Part shown: piece after piece, positions 8,622-20,554 of the stretch
Layout: each line of letters begins with the position of its first letter
How positions within the stretch are numbered: the stretch's first letter is position 1
Source: Pseudoalteromonas sp. 3D05
Lineage (GTDB): Bacteria > Pseudomonadota > Gammaproteobacteria > Enterobacterales > Alteromonadaceae
Direction of reading: 5' to 3'
Length of the DNA stretch: 52,776 nt
Assembly: GCF_002723455.1 (NCBI RefSeq)
Contig: NZ_PDUS01000011.1
Location: 1 to 52,776, forward strand
Made by a program: the position numbers and the translations under genes
The notes under the pieces: generated by a model
Seen by the model: only the letters and a program-made list of their open reading frames with translations
Database searches by the model: none
Told to the model about the DNA's origin: nothing

Positions 8622-9062
8622 TCAATATAAGGTAATTGATTGCCATTCTTCTCGGGTAAAAAAACGATGCAAATAGTGTTCTAACTCAGCTTTACTTGCA
8701 GGTAAGCTCACACTGAAGTCACTCTCATCCTGATTATAAAAACAAATATAATCATCTCTTATTTCAATACGTTTAATACTCTCTACTACCAACCATTGCG
8801 GACCGCTTTTACTATCAAAAAAACCATTAAGACTGAATAATATTATATGCTGCGTATCTCGCTTTAAAAAGTCACAGATAGGGTTACGCATTTTAAAAAG
8901 TGATGTAAGTCGGTAGCTGGCTGAGCAGAAGGTGAATACCCACAGAGCAACAACGAAGATAAACCACGGTTGCTGCAATACTGCTGTAAATGTTGCTATT
9001 ATAGCGAGTAATAAACCAACAATAGCAACCACAAAGGCAATACGTAGATTAATCTTATTCAT
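8622..9062 (-). CDS. Small membrane protein of unknown function
   Basis: I do not recognise this 146-residue protein. It has two closely spaced transmembrane segments near the N-terminus (about residues 8-28 and 33-50) and a cytoplasmic-looking remainder ending in HRFFTREEWQSITLY. The layout (two helices, then a short beta-rich region with IEIRDDYICFY) recalls small PH-like membrane proteins, but this is only an impression. I use the ATG at 9062, which has AGTAGG upstream. It overlaps the last codons of the preceding gene as ATGAATAA, so the two are probably translationally coupled. Confidence 0.7.
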   Translation of the reverse strand: MNKINLRIAFVVAIVGLLLAIIATFTAVLQQPWFIFVVALWVFTFCSASYRLTSLFKMRNPICDFLKRDTQHIILFSLNGFFDSKSGPQWLVVESIKRIEIRDDYICFYNQDESDFSVSLPASKAELEHYLHRFFTREEWQSITLY

Positions 9063-9560
9063 TGTGCCTACTCTGCTTTTTTTCAGTAATTGGATCAGGC
9101 CAATCATTAAAAAACACTGTCAAATAACGGCTTTTTGCTAAATAAAGTAGTACCCACAGTACGACCACCATTTGCAACGCCAAAAACATCGAAAATTGAT
9201 AGTAACTATGGGCCGCCTGAATAACCAACCAACCTAAATCTAGTGCAGCACAGGCTAGTAAAGGCCAACGCATAAAACGCCATATTTTAGCTAAACGCGC
9301 TGATGTAACATTATTTTTTTGTGGCCGCCTAAAACAAAAAATGACTGCCGGGATGATTGCTAGCGCACCAATTGCCAACGCACTAAAAAAATCATATTTA
9401 GAGCGAAAAACCAAAGACATAATATCTAATTCAGGACGGCGGCTTAACGCCGCAATTATCCAAATAAAATAGGCTCTTAATAGCACAAGTAAACTTAAAT
9501 GAAATGCGATCGGCGTACGGTAAGTACCGTATTTATCCCAATATTCTGGACCATAACGCA

Positions 9561-9561
<1 letters not shown>
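9055..9561 (-). CDS. DUF2919-like inner-membrane protein
   Basis: A 168-residue protein with about four transmembrane helices (roughly 19-39, 61-77, 95-113, 120-142). The N-terminal pattern (YGPEYWDKYGTYRTP followed by a helix with LLRAYFIWIIAALSRR) resembles the YfeZ/DUF2919 family of unknown function. I recognise it by pattern only. Its ATG overlaps the stop of the previous gene (TAATG), and its own stop overlaps the next start, so it belongs to a tightly packed set downstream of ligA. Confidence 0.72.
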
Positions 9562-11994
<2,433 letters not shown>

Positions 11995-12009
11995 TTATTG
12001 AATAAGCTA

Positions 12010-12747
12010 TTAAGCGCTGAAACTTCTCACTTTTTCAACGTACTCGCGCACGCTTTCAACGGTCATTTCTTCACGTTGAGAATCTAATATTGTGGCACCA
12101 AATTCATCCGCTAATTTCTTCGCTGCACTGTGCAACATATTGAATGCTGCAAGGCCGTCACCGTCACACGGTAAAGTCATAAATAAGCTAATACCTGCGG
12201 TACTAAATTGTTCCATATTATCAATATCAAACGTACCTGGGTTATACATATTTACTAAGCGAAATAGCACAGGGCCAAGTCCCGCAGGGTCTAGGTGGCG
12301 ATTAAAAAAACCTTCTTCTGAGTATTTAAAACCGAGTGTATTGATTGCCGGTAATAACTTACTGCCTTCCATCGCCATGCCTTCAGGCATTTGGATGTGA
12401 ACGATAATAAAGTCAGCAGGAGGAGTTTCTTGTTCTTGCTCTGCCTGAGCTTCATCAACTGTCTCACCTGAGCGCTGAGTATCAGCTTCACCCGATTGCT
12501 CGACTTCATTTACATCATCAGCTGAAAAACTGAGATCGCCAAATTGTGGCTCATCACGCTCAGTTTGAGCTGTTTGTAAAGGCTCAGAATGCTGCTCTAC
12601 TGATGGTTGTTCAGTTGGTTCAACGCGCTCATTCGGCGCAGTCGTGGGTGCCTCTTTTTTACGAACTGACCATAGGCCATGTATTAATAATCCACCAATG
12701 ACTATTACACTGATAATAATTAAAACCCATCTTAATTGTTCGGCCAT
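12010..12747 (-). CDS. zipA: Cell division protein ZipA
   Basis: Tethers FtsZ to the inner membrane in the division ring. The 245-residue protein has one N-terminal transmembrane helix (about 6-26), an acidic, Gln/Pro-rich linker and a C-terminal FtsZ-binding domain starting near PADFIIVHIQMPEG. I use the ATG at 12747, which has AGGTGAGGGG directly upstream, over an in-frame TTG at 12777. The order smc-zipA-ligA is typical of gammaproteobacteria that keep SMC. Confidence 0.95.
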   Translation of the reverse strand: MAEQLRWVLIIISVIVIGGLLIHGLWSVRKKEAPTTAPNERVEPTEQPSVEQHSEPLQTAQTERDEPQFGDLSFSADDVNEVEQSGEADTQRSGETVDEAQAEQEQETPPADFIIVHIQMPEGMAMEGSKLLPAINTLGFKYSEEGFFNRHLDPAGLGPVLFRLVNMYNPGTFDIDNMEQFSTAGISLFMTLPCDGDGLAAFNMLHSAAKKLADEFGATILDSQREEMTVESVREYVEKVRSFSA

Positions 12748-12785
12748 CCCCTCACCTTTTATTATTTGTTCTATCAAAAATAGTA

Positions 12786-15700
12786 TTATGCATGTGCCAT
12801 TTGCACTGCTTGTTCAATATCAACTGCAACCATGCGTGATACGCCCGGTTCAGCCATTGTAACACCAGTTAATCGTCCTGCCATTTCCATCGCAATTTTA
12901 TTATGGCTGATGTAGATAAATTGCACAGATTGTGACATTTCCTCTACTAAACGGCAGAACCTGCCAACATTCGCATCATCAAGTGGTGCATCAACTTCGT
13001 CCAGCATACAGAAAGGAGCTGGATTGAGCCTGAATATTGAAAACACTAATGATAATGCGGTCAGCGCTTTTTCTCCACCACTTAACAAGTGAATTGTTGA
13101 ATTTTTCTTACCTGGCGGTCGTGCCATAATACTAACACCACTTTCTAATAAATCATCACTGGTTAATTCTAGGTATGCGCTACCGCCGCCAAACACTTTA
13201 GGAAATAGCTCACCGAAGTCTTGATTAACTTGGTCAAACGTTGCTTTAAAACGCGTTTTGGTTTCACGGTCAATCTTATGAATTGCTCCTTCTAGACTTG
13301 AAAGTGCATTCGTTAAATCTTCCAGTTGCTGCTCTAAGTACTCACTGCGTTGCTTAGCTTGGTCAAACTCATCGATTGCCGCTAAATTTACCGCGCCCAA
13401 TTCATTCACACTTTGCGCTATCCGATTAAGCTGTGCTTGCATTGTAGATAAATTAGCTGACTCTGGTAATTGCGCCAATACTGCTTTTAAATTTTGCTCA
13501 AGTTCAGCCAATGGCTCAAGCGCGGCTTGCGCTTTTACTATCAAGCTTTGCTCTTCAAGGGCTAAAGCTTGGAGTTTCTCTTGTAAACTACTTAATTCAC
13601 CTTGTGATGATTTGAGTGTGGTTTGCTTATCCAAAAGCGCCGTTTTTGCATCCGCTAAACCAGCTTTTAGATTAGTTAGCTCAGCTTCTCCTTGTTGGTG
13701 CTGCTCAAGAAGTAATAGTATTTTCTCGGCACTTTCTTCAAGTGGGATCACTAACTCTTCAATTTGATTAGTTAACTCTGTTACCGATTCACTGGCGGTG
13801 TTGTATGCGCTCAAAGCGTGCTGTAACTTAGTTTCACTTAGCTGGCACTCGCTACGCGCTGTTTGCTCCGCTAAGTTAGCTTGATGTGCTTGACTCTTAT
13901 ATTGCTCAAATACACGACTATGCTGCTGGTATTCATTATCGCACTGTTGCTGTGTCTGTTTGGCTTGTTCACGTTGTGCTGATAATTGCTGCTGTCGTTG
14001 TTCTATACGTTCGATAAGCTGTTGTTGCTGCTGCATAGCTGCGTTAATAGTTACTTGTTCATCAAGTAAACTTTGACGCTTAGTAGAGAGTTTTTCTTGT
14101 TGGGTTTGCCACAGAGTTAATTGTTCTTTTAGCATATCGCGGCGCGTGCTGGCTGCCGCTATTTTTTGTGCCAATTGGTGTACAGCATCTTTTAAGTCAT
14201 CTACTTGTATCAATAGATTACTGTGTACGGATTTATTTTCGCTGACAACTGTTTGCGCACTTTCAAGCTGTGATTGCAATGAGGTAGCCAACTCTTTAGC
14301 CTCATTAAGCTGCTTATGTTTGAGCAGCAAAGAACTTTCAGCATCGCCATGATTACTTAAATGCCAGTTACGCCCATTTATATTGGCATTGCTGTCAATA
14401 ACCGCAAGCCAAAACTCATCATCAAATATACTCTGCTCAAAATTATCTGCAAAAGCAATACGTTCTAATAAATCTGGGTAAACACCGCGGTCAATGAGTG
14501 CTGCAACGGAACCCGCTTTAGCATTGTTTGTACTGAGCCAAACACTATTGTTATCAGCGGCTGGTTTAACAGCTAAGTGTGTTAAATTCAAAAGGGCCTG
14601 TTCAACTACCTGTTCATAACCAGACTTTACCTCAAGTTGCGCTAATAAAGTGCCTGTATCTTGATTATTGTCACCCTTAAGCATACTACTTAAACCGGCA
14701 ATTTTGGCTTTATTCTCATTTACTGCTTGCGCTTCATTTTGCTGCGCAATTTGGCTTTGTGTTAATGCATCATAAGCGGATTGAGCACTGAGCGTTGTCT
14801 TGTTTAGTGCGCTTTGTTTTGCTGCAAGTTCTTTGGTTAAAGATTGCATTAACGTATGTTGTTCATCTAGCTGCTTTGCAATTGAATTTTTTGCAAGCTC
14901 TGCCGATTGCTGTTCAATATCATCCAATTGTTTAATGATATAATGCAGGTTTTGCTGGTGCTGTGCTTGGGTGTTGAGTTCTTTATTATGGTTATTTGAT
15001 ACCGTTTGAAGTTGCTCGTTTAGCTCTTGATACTGGCTATTTGCAAGGTTTTTTTGTTGTTGAGATTGCTCTACTTGCTCAGCAATTTGCGTCACTTGTT
15101 CATCACAGATAAGTGTGTGTTCTATGGCATTTTGTAAGGTCTCAGCCAGCTCACTCGTATGTCCTTGCTGCTGCAATTGCTGCTCTTGGCTTTGCAACTG
15201 AAGGGTTTGCTGCTTAATTAAACTTTGACTTAATGTTTGATGCTGTTGCTTTAGGCTGATTTGTTGTTGTTCAATGCGTGTCAGTTGGGTATGGGTATTA
15301 TGTTGCGCTTGTTGCGCATCAGCTAACTGCTGTTGGCGTTGTTGTACTTGAAGCTCAAGACTCGTTAATACGTCATCGTGGCCTGCATTGGCTTGTTTAT
15401 AAAAATCAATTTGTTCATTTAATTTAGCTATTTGCTGATTTTTATCTACTTGTTGTTGGTGCAGCTTTTGCCACTTTAACACCGCAATTTGCCCTTTCAA
15501 TGTTCGTTCTTGGGCTTTTAACTCTTTAAACTTTTTGGCCTCAACCGATTGTAAAGCGAGCTTATCAACTTGCGCTTGCAGCTCCTGGCGCACATCAAGT
15601 AAACGCTCAAGATTTTCACGGGTGCTTTTAATGCGGGTTTGGGTTTCTTTTCGTCGTTCTTTGTATTTTGATACCCCTGCAGCTTCTTCAAGAAAAACAC

Positions 15701-16181
15701 GTAAATCAGCAGGCTTACTCTCAATTAAACGCGAGATCATCCCTTGTTCGATAATCGCATAACTGCGCGGGCCGAGCCCTGTGCCTAAAAATATATCAGT
15801 AATATCGCGTTTACGACACTTGCTACCATTTAAAAAATACAGCGATTGACCATCACGAGTAACTAAACGTTTAATAGCAACTTGGTTACGATCAGCAAAG
15901 GTATTAGGTAGATGGCCTTGAGTATTATCAAAAATGAGCTCAACAGATGCTTGAGAGATAGGTTTTCGATTAGTGGAGCCGTTAAAAATAACATCGGTCA
16001 TGGCATCACCACGCAGGTTTTTTGCTGAGCTTTCACCTAAAACCCAACGTACTGCGTCAATCACGTTTGATTTGCCGCAGCCATTGGGGCCAACAACACA
16101 CGTCATTTGATCAGGAAATGGAATTTTAGTGGGCTCTACAAAGGATTTAAAGCCCGCTAATTTTATGGTGCTCAAACGCAT
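12786..16181 (-). CDS. smc: Chromosome segregation ATPase SMC
   Basis: Organises and helps segregate the chromosome. The 1131-residue protein has Walker A GPNGCGKSN at 31-39, two very Gln-rich coiled coils flanking a hinge (about 500-650), the ABC signature LLSGGEKALTALSL and Walker B CMLDEVDAPLDD near the C-terminus. The coiled coils are unusually Gln-rich. No scpA or scpB gene is in the window. zipA starts 38 bp after the stop. Confidence 0.97.
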   Translation of the reverse strand: MRLSTIKLAGFKSFVEPTKIPFPDQMTCVVGPNGCGKSNVIDAVRWVLGESSAKNLRGDAMTDVIFNGSTNRKPISQASVELIFDNTQGHLPNTFADRNQVAIKRLVTRDGQSLYFLNGSKCRKRDITDIFLGTGLGPRSYAIIEQGMISRLIESKPADLRVFLEEAAGVSKYKERRKETQTRIKSTRENLERLLDVRQELQAQVDKLALQSVEAKKFKELKAQERTLKGQIAVLKWQKLHQQQVDKNQQIAKLNEQIDFYKQANAGHDDVLTSLELQVQQRQQQLADAQQAQHNTHTQLTRIEQQQISLKQQHQTLSQSLIKQQTLQLQSQEQQLQQQGHTSELAETLQNAIEHTLICDEQVTQIAEQVEQSQQQKNLANSQYQELNEQLQTVSNNHNKELNTQAQHQQNLHYIIKQLDDIEQQSAELAKNSIAKQLDEQHTLMQSLTKELAAKQSALNKTTLSAQSAYDALTQSQIAQQNEAQAVNENKAKIAGLSSMLKGDNNQDTGTLLAQLEVKSGYEQVVEQALLNLTHLAVKPAADNNSVWLSTNNAKAGSVAALIDRGVYPDLLERIAFADNFEQSIFDDEFWLAVIDSNANINGRNWHLSNHGDAESSLLLKHKQLNEAKELATSLQSQLESAQTVVSENKSVHSNLLIQVDDLKDAVHQLAQKIAAASTRRDMLKEQLTLWQTQQEKLSTKRQSLLDEQVTINAAMQQQQQLIERIEQRQQQLSAQREQAKQTQQQCDNEYQQHSRVFEQYKSQAHQANLAEQTARSECQLSETKLQHALSAYNTASESVTELTNQIEELVIPLEESAEKILLLLEQHQQGEAELTNLKAGLADAKTALLDKQTTLKSSQGELSSLQEKLQALALEEQSLIVKAQAALEPLAELEQNLKAVLAQLPESANLSTMQAQLNRIAQSVNELGAVNLAAIDEFDQAKQRSEYLEQQLEDLTNALSSLEGAIHKIDRETKTRFKATFDQVNQDFGELFPKVFGGGSAYLELTSDDLLESGVSIMARPPGKKNSTIHLLSGGEKALTALSLVFSIFRLNPAPFCMLDEVDAPLDDANVGRFCRLVEEMSQSVQFIYISHNKIAMEMAGRLTGVTMAEPGVSRMVAVDIEQAVQMAHA

Positions 16182-16261
16182 CTATTTGGTTTACCGAATC
16201 TTATTATTAATTATTAACGATTAAATGTAACTGTTATAGACAGCAAAAGTAAATGCAAAAT

Positions 16262-16993
16262 CTAAGCTTGGCGTTTAAAGTTATCTAAAATAATCCCTGT
16301 TGCCATCGCGACATTGAGCGATTCGGCCGCACCAAAAGCAGGAATAGTTATTTTGTTTGTTACCAGTTCAGCGCACTCACTGCGAATTCCATGAGATTCA
16401 CTGCCCATAAGTAACACACCTGATTGCGATAATTCAGTCTTATGTAAGTTTTCACCCTCTAAAAATGCACCATATATGGGCAAGTTAAGCGTTTTTAAAT
16501 AAGAAGGTAAATCAACCTGGCTTACTGCAACACGCACAAATGAGCCCATTGTGGCACTGATTGTTTTTGGGTTGTAAGGGTCTGCGCTATCTATACTTGC
16601 CACGATATGTTTTATACCATACCAATCAGCAACACGAATGATCGTACCTAAATTACCAGGGTCAGACACTCCATCTAGCGCTAAGATTAACCCTTGCGCG
16701 TTCGGTAGCTCCACTTTAGGCATCGCCACAACCGCAATCGCCGCATTGTTCGAAACCAAAGTACTGGCTTTTGTTAAGGTGTCTTCATCCGCTTCAATCA
16801 TACTCACTTTATTAAATTGAGCCTGATGCTGATTAATAAACGCAGGCGTAGCAAATAAATCAACAACCGCTAAATCACTCGCTAACAACTCAAGTACATT
16901 TTTTTCACCTTGTACAAGGTATTGATTGTATTGCTTTCGGTACTTTTTTTGCCCTAATGCACGAATTAACTTGAGTTGGTTTTTTGAAATCAT
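16262..16993 (-). CDS. TrmH/SpoU-family RNA 2'-O-methyltransferase
   Basis: A 243-residue enzyme that transfers methyl from SAM to a ribose 2'-OH of rRNA or tRNA. The three SPOUT motifs are present: DGVSDPGNLGTIIRVADWYG, LLMGSESHGI and IPAFGAAESLNVAMATGIIL. The N-terminal part (KYRKQYNQYLVQGEKNVLELL) is the substrate-binding domain of this family. I start at the ATG at 16993, where the fold begins and GGGG lies upstream; the longer frame to 17080 has no matching N-terminal sequence. The exact target nucleotide cannot be told. Confidence 0.9.
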   Translation of the reverse strand: MISKNQLKLIRALGQKKYRKQYNQYLVQGEKNVLELLASDLAVVDLFATPAFINQHQAQFNKVSMIEADEDTLTKASTLVSNNAAIAVVAMPKVELPNAQGLILALDGVSDPGNLGTIIRVADWYGIKHIVASIDSADPYNPKTISATMGSFVRVAVSQVDLPSYLKTLNLPIYGAFLEGENLHKTELSQSGVLLMGSESHGIRSECAELVTNKITIPAFGAAESLNVAMATGIILDNFKRQA

Positions 16994-17159
16994 AACAGCC
17001 CCATAAAATGATGCAGTTAGTATAACAGGTTTACGGGAGAGTTCTAAAATTGAAAAGCCTAAAAAAATACTGTAAATCAACCATTGCAGTATAATTTGAT
17101 TGATAAAAAGGCAATTATTTAGTAGATTTCTGGACCTAATTTAAGGATATGGAAATAAC

Positions 17160-18257
17160 ATGGACACAACCACCCCTCCAGTCAATACAACGCACGCCCC
17201 TTCACCACAAATAATATCTCAAGACAGAGTAAAATTCAGTGGTAAAGCTGGTGAGTTTTTTGGTATTTGGACAGTGAATATTCTACTGAGCATACTCACC
17301 TTAGGTATCTACTCTGCTTGGGCAAAAGTACGTACTTATCGATATTTTTATAGTAATACATCAATAGACGGCCACAGCTTTGACTACTTGGCAACGCCTA
17401 TACAAATATTAAAAGGCCGTATATTGGCTGTTGCTGTGTTTGTGATTTACAGTCTTGTTATACAATTTTTTCCAACCTTTGGTATTTTATTAGCAATTTG
17501 CTTATTGTTCGCGATGCCTTGGATTATTAATCAGGGCCTTAGGTTTAACATGCGAATGACTCGACATCGTAATGTGCGGTTTGCTTTTGCCGGTAACTAC
17601 GGTGAAGCATTTATAAATTTTATTATATTACCCATTGCGAGTATCTTTACTCTCTACCTATTGCTGCCATACGTACTAAAACGCATTGATCAATATATGC
17701 ACGAAAACATCAGCTACGGTAACAAGCCAATTACAGTCAATCTTCAAGGTGAGAAATACTACATGGCTGCTTTAATAACCATTGGCGTTACCATAGCCGG
17801 TTTGGTTATTTTTGGTATAATTTTAGGTTTGACAGGCACAGCAATGGGAATTGGTGCTATCGATGCCGAAAATATTCACCCATCAACTATAATTTTCCCT
17901 GTTTTAATCGCTGCATTATATGTAGCATTTTTGACCTTAGTGAGTGCTGTTTATCAGTCTATTATCCGCAATCATATTTTAAACAATAGCGAATTCGAAG
18001 ACGTGGCGAGCTTTAAATCAGATTTAAAAGCTGTTCAATACGCCATGCTGTTGTTTACCAATGCATTTGCTATCATTTTTACTTTAGGAATGGCTTACCC
18101 ATGGGCGAAAATACGAAAAGCCCGTTTGCTTTGCTCCGCTACTGAGGTAACCATTTATCATGGCGCAATAGCTATTATTGATACTGCAGAGCAACAACAG
18201 TCGTCCTTTGCAGAAGAAGCTGCAAACGTTTTCGACATTGATATATCGCTTACCTAA
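17160..18257 (+). CDS. YjgN/DUF898 family membrane protein
   Basis: A 365-residue integral membrane protein with about six to eight helices. The signature block VKFSGKAGEFFGIWTVN, the LGIYSAWAKVRTYRYFYSNT segment, and its repeat near residue 305 (LGMAYPWAKIRKARLL) mark the DUF898 family, whose function is not known. The internal repeat indicates an ancient duplication. A ribosome binding site, AAGGATATGG, precedes the ATG. The stop overlaps the next start (TAATG), which points to a co-translated set with the M48 peptidase. Confidence 0.88.
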   Translation: MDTTTPPVNTTHAPSPQIISQDRVKFSGKAGEFFGIWTVNILLSILTLGIYSAWAKVRTYRYFYSNTSIDGHSFDYLATPIQILKGRILAVAVFVIYSLVIQFFPTFGILLAICLLFAMPWIINQGLRFNMRMTRHRNVRFAFAGNYGEAFINFIILPIASIFTLYLLLPYVLKRIDQYMHENISYGNKPITVNLQGEKYYMAALITIGVTIAGLVIFGIILGLTGTAMGIGAIDAENIHPSTIIFPVLIAALYVAFLTLVSAVYQSIIRNHILNNSEFEDVASFKSDLKAVQYAMLLFTNAFAIIFTLGMAYPWAKIRKARLLCSATEVTIYHGAIAIIDTAEQQQSSFAEEAANVFDIDISLT

Positions 18258-19291
18258 TGAATCAAACCCAAACAACAGGCTGCTACTATTACCCTAGTCG
18301 CAGCCAACATATTCAGTGCAGCGCTGTAATTAATGACGAGCAAATACAATTGTTTGATAACCAGACGAATTCTATCGTTTCGGTTTCAAATCTAGATTGC
18401 TCATTTGAAAGTCCCTTGCCAGGTATTGCAACTGCTGTGTGTTTTGCTGATGGTGGGCGGTTCATACCTGATGATATTAATTTTCAATGGCCGTTTACTC
18501 ATCATAGCCATGGCATAGCGCAGCAATTAGAAAAAAATAAACTACTTATTTTGGCCTCAGTTATTTTAATACCGTTGTTGCTGTGGTTTATTCTCTATCG
18601 TGGCATACCTGCTATTGCTGTATACAGTGTTGGTTTAGCCTCTCCTTCAATGGTAGAAGCTATGGGTGAACAAAGTTTACAAGTAATTGAAAAAATAGCG
18701 TTAGAGCCAACTCAGCTTCCGAGTGAGAAACAAGCGCTTATTCAACAGCAGTGGCATAGTATGCTTGATGACCTTCAGTTAGATAAAAAAAAGTTTAGGC
18801 TGTCATTTTATCAATCAGATTATTTTTCTGCTAATGCATTCGCGTTACCTCATGGCCGAGTCATTGTTACCGATGAATTAGTCATTTTACTCAAAGATAA
18901 ACCGGATGCATTGCGTGCAATTTTACTTCATGAAATAGGCCATGTTCAGTACCATCATGGTATTCGATTAGCGGCGCAAGCAACTGCTAGCACCATAGTG
19001 TTAGCGATTATTTTTGGAGACTTAGAAGGGATCACAGAAGTCGTACTTGGCTCTAGCTCTTCTTTTTTGCAGCAAGCGTTTTCACGAGATATGGAACGTG
19101 AAGCAGACAAATACGCTATCGAGAAATTAATTGCTTTAGGTTATTCTAATGATGATTTTGCCGATGCTATACAAGCACTGCAAAACAAATTAGATGAGCA
19201 AGCGCAACTTGATGAGTCGTGGCTTAAATATTTATCTACACACCCTAGTTCTCAAGAGCGCATTGATTTTGCGAGGCAGTACACACCATAA
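18257..19291 (+). CDS. M48-family membrane zinc metallopeptidase
   Basis: A 344-residue protease. It has a cytoplasmic N-terminal domain, one transmembrane helix (about 95-114) and a peptidase domain, probably periplasmic. The zinc site is complete: HEIGH at 225-229 and the third ligand Glu282 in DMEREADKYA. It also shows ANAFALPHGRVIVTDELV, typical of M48 (HtpX/Oma1-like) enzymes. The start overlaps the upstream DUF898 stop and its stop overlaps the next gene. Together these suggest a membrane quality-control unit, which is an inference. Confidence 0.92.
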   Translation: MNQTQTTGCYYYPSRSQHIQCSAVINDEQIQLFDNQTNSIVSVSNLDCSFESPLPGIATAVCFADGGRFIPDDINFQWPFTHHSHGIAQQLEKNKLLILASVILIPLLLWFILYRGIPAIAVYSVGLASPSMVEAMGEQSLQVIEKIALEPTQLPSEKQALIQQQWHSMLDDLQLDKKKFRLSFYQSDYFSANAFALPHGRVIVTDELVILLKDKPDALRAILLHEIGHVQYHHGIRLAAQATASTIVLAIIFGDLEGITEVVLGSSSSFLQQAFSRDMEREADKYAIEKLIALGYSNDDFADAIQALQNKLDEQAQLDESWLKYLSTHPSSQERIDFARQYTP

Positions 19292-19584
19292 TGACACCTG
19301 AGTTAACATTAATTACATTGGTTATTACCGTAATCGCACTAGGTTATGGGGTTGTTTACCCGCGTTTTGCTGGCAATGATTTTGTAAAAGTATCAAGCCA
19401 AGACCTGTTCGCCACAACTATCACATTAGTCGTTGCAGGGAGTCTTTATTATGATTCTGGCGTTGAGTTTAGTTGGTTAATCTTTAAGGTTAATTGGTTT
19501 TGGTTCACGTTTTTAACCTACATACTCATAGAAGTTCCAGTGTGTTTGGCCTATGCAAAAAAACACAATATGAAGTTCAAGTGA
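19291..19584 (+). CDS. Small membrane protein of the DUF898/M48 operon
   Basis: I do not recognise this 97-residue protein. It has about three hydrophobic helices (4-23, 37-54, 66-88) and a basic C-terminus (KKHNMKFK). Its ATG overlaps the M48 stop (TAATG), so it is part of the same operon. A bidirectional terminator follows within 10 bp. Confidence 0.75.
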   Translation: MTPELTLITLVITVIALGYGVVYPRFAGNDFVKVSSQDLFATTITLVVAGSLYYDSGVEFSWLIFKVNWFWFTFLTYILIEVPVCLAYAKKHNMKFK

Positions 19585-19590
19585 ATTATG

Positions 19591-19615
19591 AAAAAAGCGC
19601 CTACATGGCGCTTTT
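19591..19615. terminator. Bidirectional intrinsic terminator
   Basis: AAAAGCGCC (19593-19601) pairs with GGCGCTTTT (19607-19615) around loop TACAT. The flanking A and T runs let it serve both the plus-strand operon and minus-strand speB. Confidence 0.85.
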
Positions 19616-19629
19616 ATTACAGTGCTCAA

Positions 19630-20553
19630 TCAGTACTTATGTTTTAACGTCCATAAATGCAGTAATTCATTGGCAATGGTCGCAGCTGCTATCGCGGTGA
19701 GTTCACTTTGATCGTACGACGGCGACACTTCTACAACATCCATTCCCACTATATTTATTCCCTTGAGAGCGCGTAAGATTTTAAGCACTTTATCGCTGCT
19801 CAGTCCGCCACAAACTGGTGTGCCTGTACCTGGCGCAAATGCGGGATCTAAACAATCAATATCAAAAGTAACATACACAGGTAACTCCCCCACCCGCGCT
19901 AAAATTTGCTCAGCGATAGTTTGCGCCGATAAATCATTTGCTGCCATGGCATCAATGACGGCAAATTCATGCTTGCTTTGATCAAAGTCAGTACGAATAC
20001 CGATTTGAATACTGTGCTCTACATCTATCAGCCCCTCCATTGGCGCATGATAAAACATAGTGCCGTGATCATAACGCGAGCCATTGCTATAGGTATCTGT
20101 ATGCGCATCAAAATGCACTAAAGCCATTTTACCAAAACGTTTAGCGTGGGCGCGCAGTAACGGCAAAGTAACAAAATGATCCCCTCCTAGGCCGAGTAAA
20201 GTTTTACCCTGACGTAAAATTTGCTCCGCGGCTAATTCAAGCTGGGCGGTAAAATACTCAGGGTCGCCAACTGGGTAAGTAAAATCCCCAGCATCGGCTA
20301 ACTTTAAACGCTCAAACAATGGGAACGTCCACGGGTATTTTGTTTCTTCCCACGCTAAATGCACCGATGCGCGACGAATTGCATCAGGCCCCAAGCGTGC
20401 ACCAGGGCGACCCGACGTCGCCAAATCAAAAGGTAAACCAAGTACTACCACATCTGCATTGATGTCTGTGATATTTTGCACCATGGGCTGGCGTAAAAAC
20501 GTCATGCCATTGGAGTACAATGAGTGATCGGTATGATCAAACAAGGTCGTCAT
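19630..20553 (-). CDS. speB: Agmatinase SpeB
   Basis: Hydrolyses agmatine to putrescine and urea. The 307-residue protein has the binuclear manganese site of the ureohydrolase family: His126 in GGDH, Asp149, His151 and Asp153 in HFDAHTD, and Asp231/Asp233 in TFDIDCLDP. It starts 1 bp after the speA stop, so the two genes encode consecutive steps of the arginine-to-putrescine route. Confidence 0.95.
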   Translation of the reverse strand: MTTLFDHTDHSLYSNGMTFLRQPMVQNITDINADVVVLGLPFDLATSGRPGARLGPDAIRRASVHLAWEETKYPWTFPLFERLKLADAGDFTYPVGDPEYFTAQLELAAEQILRQGKTLLGLGGDHFVTLPLLRAHAKRFGKMALVHFDAHTDTYSNGSRYDHGTMFYHAPMEGLIDVEHSIQIGIRTDFDQSKHEFAVIDAMAANDLSAQTIAEQILARVGELPVYVTFDIDCLDPAFAPGTGTPVCGGLSSDKVLKILRALKGINIVGMDVVEVSPSYDQSELTAIAAATIANELLHLWTLKHKY

Positions 20554-20554
20554 A

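Noticed and set aside
12092..12400. A 102-residue plus-strand frame opposite zipA
   Set aside because: Antisense shadow of the ZipA C-terminal domain; no ribosome binding site.
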